NCBI GenBank assembly: GCA_900102115.1
Contig: FNAW01000005.1
Span: 62,001-126,000 of the forward strand
Direction of reading: 5' to 3'
DNA: 64,000 bases
Source of the DNA: Blastococcus fimeti
GTDB lineage: Bacteria > Actinomycetota > Actinomycetes > Mycobacteriales > Geodermatophilaceae
The position numbers and the translations under genes are program-made. Below, piece after piece: positions 34,787-41,898 of this stretch (positions within the stretch are counted from its first letter, which is position 1; the number at the start of each line of letters is the position of its first letter). Under the pieces are notes generated by a model. It searched no databases, was not told the origin of the DNA, and saw nothing but the letters and a program-made list of their open reading frames with translations.

Positions 34787-35529
34787 GGATCGCCGTCGCC
34801 GGCGGGACCGGCACCGTCGGGCGCCACGTCGTGGACGTCGTCCGCGAGCACGGACACGAGGCCGTCGTCCTGTCGCGCTCCTCCGGGGTGGACCTCGTCG
34901 CCGGTACCGGACTGGACGAGGTGCTGCACGGGGTCGACGCCGTCGTCGACGTCACCTCGGTCATGACGCAGTCCGGGAAGGAGGCGGTGCGCTTCTTCGG
35001 GGCCGTCTCGACGAACCTGCTGGCCGCGGAGGCCCGGGCCGGCGTGGGGCACCACGTCGCACTGTCCGTCGTCGGCAGCGACCGCGCCCCGGTCGGCCAC
35101 TACGCCGGCAAGGTCGTGCAGGAGGAGCTGGTGACGGCGGGGCCGGTGCCCTGGACGTTGCTGCGGGCGACCCAGTTCCACGAGTTCGCCGGCCAGCTCC
35201 TCGGTCAGCTGGGCTTCGGTCCCGTCCACCCGGTGCCGGTGATGAGGTCGCAGCCGGTGGCCGCGCGGGAGGTCGCCGAACGCCTGGTCGGCCTGGCCGA
35301 GGCGGGGCCCGCCGGGCGCGTGCCCGACCTGGCTGGACCGGAGGTCCTGCGGATGACCGACATGGTCCGCAGCTACGCGCGGGCCACCGGCCGGGGAGGG
35401 GTGGTGATCCCCGTCCCGCTGCCGGGGAGGCTCGGGCGGGCGTTCCGCGACGGCACCCTCGTGCCGGGGCCGGATGCCGACCGCGGTGTGCAGACCTTCG
35501 CCCGGTGGCTCGCCGAGCTTCCCGGGTGA
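34783..35529 (+). CDS. NmrA-like/atypical SDR NAD(P)-binding protein
   Basis: This 248-residue atypical short-chain dehydrogenase has the nucleotide-binding motif VAGGTGTVGRHVV at residues 4-16 and DAVVDVTSVM as the following strand. The HYAGKVVQEELV stretch replaces the classical YxxxK, and a C-terminal substrate lobe follows. Such proteins act as NAD(P)H sensors or quinone/sugar-nucleotide modifying enzymes; which applies here is unknown. ATG 34783 overlaps the preceding stop. Downstream the strand continues with the malyl-CoA-lyase-like gene under its own ribosome site. Confidence 0.78.
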   Translation: MRIAVAGGTGTVGRHVVDVVREHGHEAVVLSRSSGVDLVAGTGLDEVLHGVDAVVDVTSVMTQSGKEAVRFFGAVSTNLLAAEARAGVGHHVALSVVGSDRAPVGHYAGKVVQEELVTAGPVPWTLLRATQFHEFAGQLLGQLGFGPVHPVPVMRSQPVAAREVAERLVGLAEAGPAGRVPDLAGPEVLRMTDMVRSYARATGRGGVVIPVPLPGRLGRAFRDGTLVPGPDADRGVQTFARWLAELPG

Positions 35530-35610
35530 TCACCGCGATGGCGCGGGCCGCGAGCCGCGTCGTTACGCTCCGGGCAACCGATTCCGTCGACTCCAACACG
35601 CGGAGGCACT

Positions 35611-36564
35611 GTGGCCGAGCTCCGATCCCGTCGTTCCAACCTGGCCGTTCCCGGCAGCAACCCCCGGTTCCTCGAGAAGGCCAAGGGCCTCCCGGCGGAC
35701 CAGGTGTTCCTCGACCTCGAGGACGCGTGCGCGCCGCTGGCCAAGCCCGGTGCCCGCAAGAACATCGTCGCCGCGCTGAACGAGGGCGGCTGGGGCGACA
35801 AGATCCGCACCGTCCGCGTCAACGACTGGACGACGGAGTGGACCTTCCAGGACGTGCTCGAGGTCGTCGGCGGCGCCGGTGCGAACCTCGACGCGATCAT
35901 GCTGCCGAAGGTCCAGGATGCCGCGCAGGTCAAGGCGCTGGACATGCTGCTCACCCAGATCGAGAAGGCCAACGGCCTCGAGGTCGGGAAGATCGGCATC
36001 GAGGCGCAGATCGAGACCGCCCAGGGCCTCATCAACGTCAACGACATCGCGTTCGCCAGCGACCGCATCGAGACGATCATCTTCGGCCCCGCCGACTTCA
36101 TGGCCTCGATCAACATGAAGTCGCTGGTCGTGGGCGCGCTGCACCCCGACTACCCGGGTGACCCGTTCCACTACATCCTCATGCAGATCCTCATGGCCGC
36201 CCGCGCCCGTGGCGTGCAGGCCATCGACGGCCCCTTCCTGCAGGTGCGCGACGTGCCCGCGTTCGAGGAGGTCGCCAAGCGCTCGGCGATGCTCGGCTTC
36301 GACGGCAAGTGGGTCCTGCACCCCGGCCAGATCGACGCCGCCAACGAGATCTACGCGCCGTCGCAGGAGGACTACGACCACGCCGAGCTGATCCTCGACG
36401 CCTACGACTGGGCGACGTCGGAGGCCGGTGGCAAGAAGGGCTCGGCGATGCTCGGCGACGAGATGATCGACGAGGCCAGCCGCAAGATGGCGCTGGTGAT
36501 CGCGGGCAAGGGCCGCGCCGCCGGGCTGTCCCGCACCTCGAGCTTCACCCCGCCCGAGGCCTGA
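35611..36564 (+). CDS. HpcH/HpaI aldolase: malyl-CoA / beta-methylmalyl-CoA lyase-like
   Basis: This 317-residue CitE-like TIM barrel has RSNLAVPGSNPRFLEKA at the N-terminus, the metal-site segment FLDLEDACAPLAKPGAR and the catalytic stretch IGIEAQIETAQGLINVNDIA. Also present are IIFGPADFMAS and GKWVLHPGQIDAANE. It should cleave or form malyl-CoA or beta-methylmalyl-CoA (glyoxylate plus acetyl- or propionyl-CoA) with Mg2+. In actinobacteria close relatives belong to the ethylmalonyl-CoA pathway, but crotonyl-CoA carboxylase and mutases are not in the window. GTG 35611 has GGAGG upstream. A long perfect hairpin follows. Confidence 0.85.
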   Translation: MAELRSRRSNLAVPGSNPRFLEKAKGLPADQVFLDLEDACAPLAKPGARKNIVAALNEGGWGDKIRTVRVNDWTTEWTFQDVLEVVGGAGANLDAIMLPKVQDAAQVKALDMLLTQIEKANGLEVGKIGIEAQIETAQGLINVNDIAFASDRIETIIFGPADFMASINMKSLVVGALHPDYPGDPFHYILMQILMAARARGVQAIDGPFLQVRDVPAFEEVAKRSAMLGFDGKWVLHPGQIDAANEIYAPSQEDYDHAELILDAYDWATSEAGGKKGSAMLGDEMIDEASRKMALVIAGKGRAAGLSRTSSFTPPEA

Positions 36565-36575
36565 TCCACGCACCA

Positions 36576-36623
36576 AGGAGGCCCCGCTCCCGCCGATCGA
36601 GATCGGCGGGAGCGGGGCCTCCT
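36576..36623. terminator. 23-bp perfect bidirectional terminator hairpin
   Basis: AGGAGGCCCCGCTCCCGCC at 36576-36594 and the following GATC pair perfectly with 36601-36623. It lies between the converging stops of the malyl-CoA-lyase-like and DUF4190 genes and should end transcription in both directions. Confidence 0.8.
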
Positions 36624-36636
36624 GCGTCGTCGGGCG

Positions 36637-37161
36637 CTAGAAGCCCTCGTTGGTGACGGCGACGACGGCGACCATCCAGAACACGATCATCAGCACGAAC
36701 AGCGCGGTGACGATCCCGCCGACGATGATCCCGGCCAGCGCCAGGCCGTCGCCGTCCTCGTGGGTCTGCCGGATCTGCTTGCGGGCGATGATGCCGGTGA
36801 TCAGCCCGGCCGGCGCGAACACGAAGGCCAGCACCAGCGACAGGATCGCCAGGGAGTTGGTCGGCCGCCCGTAGGGGTAGCCCGGCGCGGCGCCGTAGTA
36901 CGGGGCCTGCCCGTACGGCTGCTGGCCGTAGCCGGGCTGGCCGTAACCGGGCTGGGCGTACCCGGGCTGCCCCCACTGCTGCTGCGCCTGCGCGGGCTGG
37001 TGGTACGGCGGCTGGGAGGGGTCCGGGTGGCCGGAGGAGGCCGCGTCGTACTGCGGCGGGCCGAAGCCGGGCCGGCCGTAGTCCGGCTGCCCGGGGGGCT
37101 GCTCGCCCGGGTGGCGGCCACCGTCGGGGGCGGTCCGCGTGCCGTCCTCGGGAGTGCTCAT
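36637..37161 (-). CDS. DUF4190 membrane protein with Gly/Pro/Tyr/Gln-rich N-terminus
   Basis: This 174-residue protein has a disordered N-terminal half with repeated GYGQPGYGQ-type units (about 60-95) and two C-terminal transmembrane helices (LAILSLVLAFVFAPAGLI; GIIVGGIVTALFVLMIVFWM). An intervening ARKQIRQTHEDGDGLALAG hairpin is the DUF4190 signature. Such proteins are common in actinobacteria and of unknown function. ATG 37161 has GGAGGAGATCCCC directly upstream, a strong ribosome site. It diverges from the acyl-CoA dehydrogenase across about 196 bases, in which a TACTTT box at 37314 is the only promoter-like element I see. Confidence 0.8.
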   Translation of the reverse strand: MSTPEDGTRTAPDGGRHPGEQPPGQPDYGRPGFGPPQYDAASSGHPDPSQPPYHQPAQAQQQWGQPGYAQPGYGQPGYGQQPYGQAPYYGAAPGYPYGRPTNSLAILSLVLAFVFAPAGLITGIIARKQIRQTHEDGDGLALAGIIVGGIVTALFVLMIVFWMVAVVAVTNEGF

Positions 37162-37357
37162 GGGGATCTCCTCCTGCTCGGCCGGCGCGGGCCGGGTGAC
37201 GGGTGGGGCTACTCCACCACGCCCCGCGGCCTCCCCGCGACGGCGGCGCGCTGGCGGCCGTCCGCCCGGCGCCCGGCCACCACCCACGGCAGGTGTCCCG
37301 CGGGGGTAGCACATACTTTCCGCTGACTATGGACACCGGAGTCCCCGGAGGAGACCG

Positions 37358-38557
37358 ATGACCCGCTTGGCCCAGACCGCGGACCTGACCGACATCCAGC
37401 GCGAGATCCTGTCGACGGTGCGGAGCTTCGTCGACCGGGAGATCATCCCGAACGCGCAGGAGCTCGAGCACGGCGACACCTATCCGCAGCAGATCGTCGA
37501 CGGGCTCAAGGAGCTCGGCATCTTCGGCCTGATGATCCCCGAGGAGTACGGCGGTCTCGGCGAGTCGCTGCTGACCTACGCGCTCGTGGTCGAGGAGATC
37601 GCCCGCGGCTGGATGAGCGTCTCCGGCGTCATCAACACGCACTTCATCGTGGCCTACCTGCTGCGCCAGCACGGCACGCAGGAGCAGAAGGAGTACTACC
37701 TCCCGCGCATGGCGACCGGCGAGGTCCGCGGCGCGTTCTCGATGTCCGAGCCCGGCCTGGGTTCCGACGTCGCCGCGATCCGCACCAAGGCGACGAAGAA
37801 CGCCGACGGCGACTACACGATCAACGGCCAGAAGATGTGGCTGACCAACGGTGGCAGCTCCACCCTGGTGGCCGCCCTCGTGCGCACCGACGAGGGTGCC
37901 GAGCGCGCGCACGAGAACCTGACCACGTTCCTCATCGAGAAGCCGGCCGGCTTCGGCGAGGTCAAGCCCGGCCTCACGATCCCCGGCAAGATCGACAAGA
38001 TGGGCTACAAGGGCGTCGACACCACCGAGCTGGTGTTCGACGGCTACGCGGCCAAGGCCTCGGAGATCCTCGGTGGCGTCCCGGGCAAGGGCTTCGCGCA
38101 CATGATGGACGGCGTCGAGGTCGGCCGGGTCAACGTGGCGGCCCGCGCCTGCGGCATCTCGATCCGTGCCTTCGAGCTCGCGATCGCCTACGCCCAGCAG
38201 CGGGAGACCTTCGGCAAGCCGATCGCGCAGCACCAGGCGATCGCCTTCCAGCTCGCCGAGATGGCGATCAAGGTCGAGGCCGCCCACCTGATGATGGTGA
38301 ACGCGGCCCGGCTCAAGGACGCCGGCAAGCGCAGCGACGTCGAGTCGGGCATGGCCAAGACGCTGGCCAGCGAGTACTGCGCCGAGGTGACCACGCAGTC
38401 CTTCCGCATCCACGGCGGCTACGGCTACTCCAAGGAGTACGAGATCGAGCGGCTCATGCGCGAGGCGCCGTTCCTGCTCATCGGCGAGGGCACCAGCGAG
38501 ATCCAGAAGACGATCATCAGCCGCGGCCTGCTCAAGGAGTACAAGCTCAAGAGCTGA
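37358..38557 (+). CDS. Acyl-CoA dehydrogenase
   Basis: This 399-residue flavoenzyme has the usual N-terminal helical domain, the FAD-contact segment AFSMSEPGLGSDVAAIRTKA (near 127-146) and MWLTNGG. The C-terminal helices carry QRETFGKPIAQHQAIAFQLA and GGYGYSKEYEIERLMREA, and the catalytic Glu sits in IGEGTSEIQ near 378. It oxidises an acyl-CoA, passing electrons to ETF. Proximity to the malyl-CoA-lyase-like gene hints at a role in C4-C5 dicarboxylyl-CoA metabolism, but length is that of ordinary acyl-CoA dehydrogenases, shorter than methylsuccinyl-CoA dehydrogenase. ATG 37358 has GGAGGAG upstream. Confidence 0.93.
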   Translation: MTRLAQTADLTDIQREILSTVRSFVDREIIPNAQELEHGDTYPQQIVDGLKELGIFGLMIPEEYGGLGESLLTYALVVEEIARGWMSVSGVINTHFIVAYLLRQHGTQEQKEYYLPRMATGEVRGAFSMSEPGLGSDVAAIRTKATKNADGDYTINGQKMWLTNGGSSTLVAALVRTDEGAERAHENLTTFLIEKPAGFGEVKPGLTIPGKIDKMGYKGVDTTELVFDGYAAKASEILGGVPGKGFAHMMDGVEVGRVNVAARACGISIRAFELAIAYAQQRETFGKPIAQHQAIAFQLAEMAIKVEAAHLMMVNAARLKDAGKRSDVESGMAKTLASEYCAEVTTQSFRIHGGYGYSKEYEIERLMREAPFLLIGEGTSEIQKTIISRGLLKEYKLKS

Positions 38558-38570
38558 TCCCCGCGCGCAC

Positions 38571-38605
38571 CGGAGGCCCGGAACCGACTCGGTTCCGGGC
38601 CTCCG
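38571..38605. terminator. Perfect 15-bp terminator hairpin after acyl-CoA dehydrogenase
   Basis: CGGAGGCCCGGAACC (38571-38585) pairs exactly with 38591-38605 across a GACTC loop, shortly after the acyl-CoA dehydrogenase stop. It is followed by two further palindromes before the converging ABC permease gene. Confidence 0.8.
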
Positions 38606-38617
38606 TGCTCGTCGGGG

Positions 38618-38676
38618 GGACTTTCGGCGCCGAAAGTCCGGTCTCCACGAGGGACTTTCGGCGCCGAAAGTCCCTC
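38618..38676. repeat. Twin perfect palindromes with half-site GGACTTTCGGC
   Basis: The 22-base palindrome formed by GGACTTTCGGC and GCCGAAAGTCC occurs at 38618-38639 and again, extended to 28 perfect bases by GAG/CTC, at 38649-38676. The cores are identical. They lie tail to tail between converging genes next to a separate terminator hairpin. They may act as terminators for the minus-strand operon, or be members of a dispersed intergenic palindrome family. Confidence 0.85.
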
Positions 38677-38678
38677 GG

Positions 38679-39470
38679 TCAGCGGGCGGGGCGGCGTTCG
38701 TAGTTCCTGCGCGCCCAGAGGTAGCCGACCAGCGCGATCCCCGCGCACCACGCCGTCGCCACGAGTCCGCTGGAGCCGATCGCGGTCCCGGTGAGCAGAC
38801 CGCGCACCGTCTCGATGATCGGCGTGAAGGGCTGGTGCTCGGCGAACCAGCGCAGCCCGGCCGGCATCGACTCGACCGGCACGAAACCGCTGCCGAAGAA
38901 CGGCAGGAGCATCAGCGGCATCGGGACGTTGCTGGCCGCCTCGACGGTCTTCGTCCACATCCCCATCGCGACCGAGAGCCAGGAGAGCGCGAAGCTGGTC
39001 ATGGCCAGGACGCCGGCGACCGCGACCCACTCGATCGCGTCCGCGCTGGGCCGGAAGCCGATGAGCAGGGCGACGGCGACGACCATCGTCAGCCCGATCA
39101 TGGTCTGGACCACCGCACCGACCACGTGACCGGTGAGCACCGACGCGCGGGCGATCGACATGGTGCGGAACCGGGCGATGATGCCCTCGGTCATGTCCAT
39201 GGCGATGGCGATCGCCGTCCCCTGGGCGCCGCCGGTGATGGCGAGGACCAGGATCCCGGGGACGACGTAGGCGAGGTACTCCGCCCGGCCGCCGGACGGC
39301 AGCCCCAGTCCGGCGCCGAGAGTCCCGCCGAAGACGTAGACGAACAAGAGCAGGAAGACGATGGGCAGGGCGGCGACGATCACCGTCAGCCCGGGATAGC
39401 GCGCGGCCCGCCTGAGGTTGCGGCGCAGCATCGTCGCGGAGTCGGTCACGGTGAGAGCCAGCGTGGTCAT
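38679..39470 (-). CDS. ABC-2 type exporter permease, DrrB family (second system)
   Basis: This 263-residue membrane protein has about six transmembrane segments. DrrB-like stretches are LPIVFLLLFVYVFGGTLG, EGIIARFRTMSIARASVLTG and the extracellular loop FFGSGFVPVESMPAGLRWF. It pairs with the ATPase encoded just upstream, whose stop overlaps its ATG (39470) by four bases. It is last of the RHH - toastrack - ATPase - permease operon and ends two bases from a palindrome. The substrate is unknown. Confidence 0.87.
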   Translation of the reverse strand: MTTLALTVTDSATMLRRNLRRAARYPGLTVIVAALPIVFLLLFVYVFGGTLGAGLGLPSGGRAEYLAYVVPGILVLAITGGAQGTAIAIAMDMTEGIIARFRTMSIARASVLTGHVVGAVVQTMIGLTMVVAVALLIGFRPSADAIEWVAVAGVLAMTSFALSWLSVAMGMWTKTVEAASNVPMPLMLLPFFGSGFVPVESMPAGLRWFAEHQPFTPIIETVRGLLTGTAIGSSGLVATAWCAGIALVGYLWARRNYERRPAR

Positions 39471-40414
39471 GCGTCCACCTCTGCGGGGGTCGGGCGGCCG
39501 GTGAGGGCCAGGAAGACGTCGTCCAGGTCGGGGGTGTGCACGGTCAGGCCGGCGACGTCGATGCGGGCGTCGTCCAGGCGGCCGAGCAGCGAGCGCAGCT
39601 CGGGGACGCCACCCTCGCCCGGGACCTCCAGCGCCAGGCCGGCGGTGTCGGGCACGGGAAGGCCGAGCAGGCGCGCGGCCTCGTGCAGGGACGGCGCGTC
39701 GTCGAACTCCAGGCGCACGTGCCCGCCCGGGACCAGCCGCTTCAGCTCGTCGGCGGTGCCCTCGGCGACCAGCCGCCCGGAGTCGAGCACCCCGATGCGG
39801 TCGGCCAGCTGGTCGGCCTCCTCGAGGTACTGGGTGGTGAGCAGGATGGTGACGCCGTCGGCCACCAGCCCACGGACGACGTCCCACATGGCGCGTCGGC
39901 TGCGCGGGTCCAGGCCGGTCGTCGGTTCGTCGAGGAAGACCACGCGGGGGTCGCCCATGAGCCCCATGGCGAGGTCGAGGCGCCGGCGCATGCCGCCCGA
40001 GTAGGTGCTGGGCACCCGGTCCGCGGCGTCGACCAGGTCGAAGCGCTCGAGCAGGTCGGCGGCCCGGCGTCCGCCCTCGCGCCGGCCGACGTGCAGCAGG
40101 TCGGCCATGAGGCGCAGGTTCTCCGCGCCGGTGAGCAGGTCGTCGACGGCGGAGAACTGTCCGGTCAGCGCGATCGAGGAGCGCACGGCCTGGGGTTCCC
40201 GGTGCAGGTCGTGCCCGGCGATGCGGATCTCCCCGCCGTCGGCGGGCGTGAGCGTGGAGAGGATGTCGACGGTGGTGGTCTTGCCGGCCCCGTTGGGGCC
40301 GAGCAGGGCGTAGACCGTCCCCGCGGGCACGGTGAGGTCGAGGCCGTCGAGCACGACCTTCGCCCCGAAGGACTTGCGCAGGCCGGTGACGGTGATGGCG
40401 GCGTTCGGATCCAT
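39467..40414 (-). CDS. ABC exporter ATP-binding protein, DrrA family (second system)
   Basis: This 315-residue ATPase has Walker A GPNGAGKTT near residues 39-47, signature STYSGGMRRRLDLA near 137, Walker B VVFLDEPTTGLD and a DrrA-type C-terminal domain ending TPDLDDVFLALTGRP. It is a paralogue of the ATPase at 1110-2069. ATG 40414 has GAGAGGAGAG upstream. The 14-base gap to the toastrack gene and the overlap with the permease show one transcript. The export substrate is unknown. Confidence 0.9.
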   Translation of the reverse strand: MDPNAAITVTGLRKSFGAKVVLDGLDLTVPAGTVYALLGPNGAGKTTTVDILSTLTPADGGEIRIAGHDLHREPQAVRSSIALTGQFSAVDDLLTGAENLRLMADLLHVGRREGGRRAADLLERFDLVDAADRVPSTYSGGMRRRLDLAMGLMGDPRVVFLDEPTTGLDPRSRRAMWDVVRGLVADGVTILLTTQYLEEADQLADRIGVLDSGRLVAEGTADELKRLVPGGHVRLEFDDAPSLHEAARLLGLPVPDTAGLALEVPGEGGVPELRSLLGRLDDARIDVAGLTVHTPDLDDVFLALTGRPTPAEVDA

Positions 40415-40428
40415 GTCGGTCTCTCCTC

Positions 40429-41220
40429 TCAGGCCCGGCGGACGGTGATGTCGCCGTAGGACGTGCGGGCGTGGATCTCGACGGTCTCGTCGGCGCCCTC
40501 GGGCCCGGCGGACTCGGTGAGCAGGTTGCGGACGCGGCCGGTTCCGGCGGAGACGTCGAGCCAGGCCGCCGTCCCCTCGCGCACGCCGGCCTCGACCTCG
40601 CCGTAGGCGGTCTCCAGGACCAGCGAGCCGCGGACGGCCTCGCCGACGCGCACCTGGCCGTACTTGGTCGTGCCGGTCACCGAGCCCAGGGCACGGTCGA
40701 CGGTGACGTTGCCGTAGCCGGTCTCCAGCCGGGCCGGCCCGGCGGTCTCGCCGATCCGGACCTCGCCGTAGGAGGTGGTCACCTCGGTCCGGCCGTCGAC
40801 GGTGTCGGCGGAGACGTTCCCGCTGGCACTGCGCGCCCGCAGGGTGCCGGCCCGGTCGACGCGGACCGCGCCGTGCTTGCACTCCAGGTCGGCGGCGCCC
40901 AGGCGCCCGAGGCAGGTGATGTCACCGGCGGTGGTGCGGACGTCGAGAGCGGAGCCCGCCGGCAGGACGACGTCGACCTCGATCTCCGGGCCGGACCCGA
41001 AGAACAGCAGGCGTGGGCGACTGGTCGACCGGACGAGCAGCTCGCCGTCGCGGAGGGTGACCTGGGTCTGCTCGGCGGCCGTGACGTCGGCGGCGCTGTC
41101 CGCGTTGCGGGGCCGGACGGTGACGGTGGTGTCGTGCCGGTCGTCGGCGCGGACCTGCACGGCGCCGTACGCGACCTCGATGCGGGCGCGGATGGGGCCG
41201 GGGGTGTCGAACGTGGGCAT
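40429..41220 (-). CDS. DUF4097 (toastrack) beta-solenoid protein
   Basis: This 263-residue protein is built of repeated short beta units of about 19-22 residues, each with a YG core: TSYGEVRIGE, ETGYGNVTVD, TTKYGQVRVG, ETAYGEVEAG and, at the C-terminus, TSYGDITVRR. This is the DUF4097 toastrack fold. There is no signal peptide or membrane anchor, so it should be cytoplasmic. ATG 41220 has GAGGAGGGC upstream. It lies between an RHH regulator and a DrrAB exporter in one operon; a scaffold or sensor role is inferred only from that context. Confidence 0.82.
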   Translation of the reverse strand: MPTFDTPGPIRARIEVAYGAVQVRADDRHDTTVTVRPRNADSAADVTAAEQTQVTLRDGELLVRSTSRPRLLFFGSGPEIEVDVVLPAGSALDVRTTAGDITCLGRLGAADLECKHGAVRVDRAGTLRARSASGNVSADTVDGRTEVTTSYGEVRIGETAGPARLETGYGNVTVDRALGSVTGTTKYGQVRVGEAVRGSLVLETAYGEVEAGVREGTAAWLDVSAGTGRVRNLLTESAGPEGADETVEIHARTSYGDITVRRA

Positions 41221-41283
41221 GGCTGTGCCCTCCTCGGGACAGGCGGGATCGCCCCCGGACCGGTCGGTCGGGGTCGGTGAGCG

Positions 41284-41310
41284 GTGCGGGGTGCGGGGTG
41301 CGGGGTGCGG
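41284..41310. repeat. Heptanucleotide tandem repeat (GTGCGGG)
   Basis: GTGCGGG is repeated three full times and a further six bases (41284-41310), between the RHH gene stop (41314) and the toastrack gene start (41220). Copy number could vary by slippage. It is outside coding sequence, so any effect would be on mRNA between the two genes. Confidence 0.85.
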
Positions 41311-41313
41311 CGG

Positions 41314-41820
41314 CTAGCGGGCCCAGCCGGTGTACTCGGCGCCGTGGGCCCGGCGGCCACGGCGTGGTTCGGACGTCGGACGCGGCTGGGGGTCGACGGC
41401 GGTGGCGACCGCCCGGACCAGCCAGGTGTTCACCGAGACGCCGAGGCGGGTGGCCGCCTCGTCGACGCGGGTCTTGAGCTGGTCGGGCAGGCGGAGGGTG
41501 ATGCGGACGGTCTCGCCCTCCTCGACGTCCGGGACGGGCTCGGCGGCCGGCGCGGCGTCCGGTGCCGGCTCGGGTGCCGGGGGAGCGGTCACCGCGAAGC
41601 CGAGGTCGCTGCCGCGGAGCCGCACGTCGACGGCCCCGGGGGCGAGCTCGGCGGTGATCTCCTCGGCTGCCTGGGACAGCGCGGACAGCAGTGCCAGGCG
41701 GACCGAGGACTCCAGCGGAGCGGTGAGCCGCTCCGCCAGGGCGCGGGCCTCCTCGCCGCCGGCATCGGCCACGGTCAGCAGGTCGCGGCGGAGCTGGTCG
41801 ACGAAGGGGCTGAGGTCCAT
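41314..41820 (-). CDS. HicB-like protein with C-terminal ribbon-helix-helix domain
   Basis: The protein has 168 residues. Residues 1-80 are helical (LRRDLLTVADAGGEEARAL), followed by an Ala/Pro-rich linker and a C-terminal RHH DNA-binding domain (about 113-150, TVRITLRLPDQLKTRVDEAA then VSVNTWLVRAVATAV). It resembles RHH transcriptional regulators or antitoxins of the HicB type, but no HicA toxin is adjacent; the next genes are toastrack and an ABC exporter. ATG 41820 is preceded by a near-consensus promoter (TTGCCA, 17 bases, CATAGT, six bases, ATG), so the message is probably leaderless. The promoter carries phased repeats, so autoregulation is likely. Confidence 0.8.
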   Translation of the reverse strand: MDLSPFVDQLRRDLLTVADAGGEEARALAERLTAPLESSVRLALLSALSQAAEEITAELAPGAVDVRLRGSDLGFAVTAPPAPEPAPDAAPAAEPVPDVEEGETVRITLRLPDQLKTRVDEAATRLGVSVNTWLVRAVATAVDPQPRPTSEPRRGRRAHGAEYTGWAR

Positions 41821-41871
41821 GACGCCACTATGACACCACGCTGACGTCATGGCAACACCCCTGTGGTGTCA
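41820..41871. promoter_or_regulatory. RHH operon promoter with 11-bp-phased operator repeats
   Basis: On the minus strand, -35 TTGCCA (41855-41850), a 17-base spacer and -10 CATAGT (41832-41827) precede ATG 41820 by six bases. On the plus strand TGACGCCAC (41820), TGACACCAC (41831), TGACGTCAT (41842) and a weaker CAACACCCC (41853) recur every 11 bases. An inverted copy GTGGTGTCA lies at 41863-41871. One repeat per helical turn fits stacked RHH dimers covering the promoter. Confidence 0.65.
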
Positions 41872-41898
41872 GCGGGTGCCGTCCGGTATGCAGGGCCC

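Noticed and set aside
41314-41820. HicAB toxin-antitoxin system
   Set aside because: The RHH protein is HicB-like, but no small HicA-type (double-stranded RNA-binding) toxin gene lies beside it; the operon continues with toastrack and an exporter.
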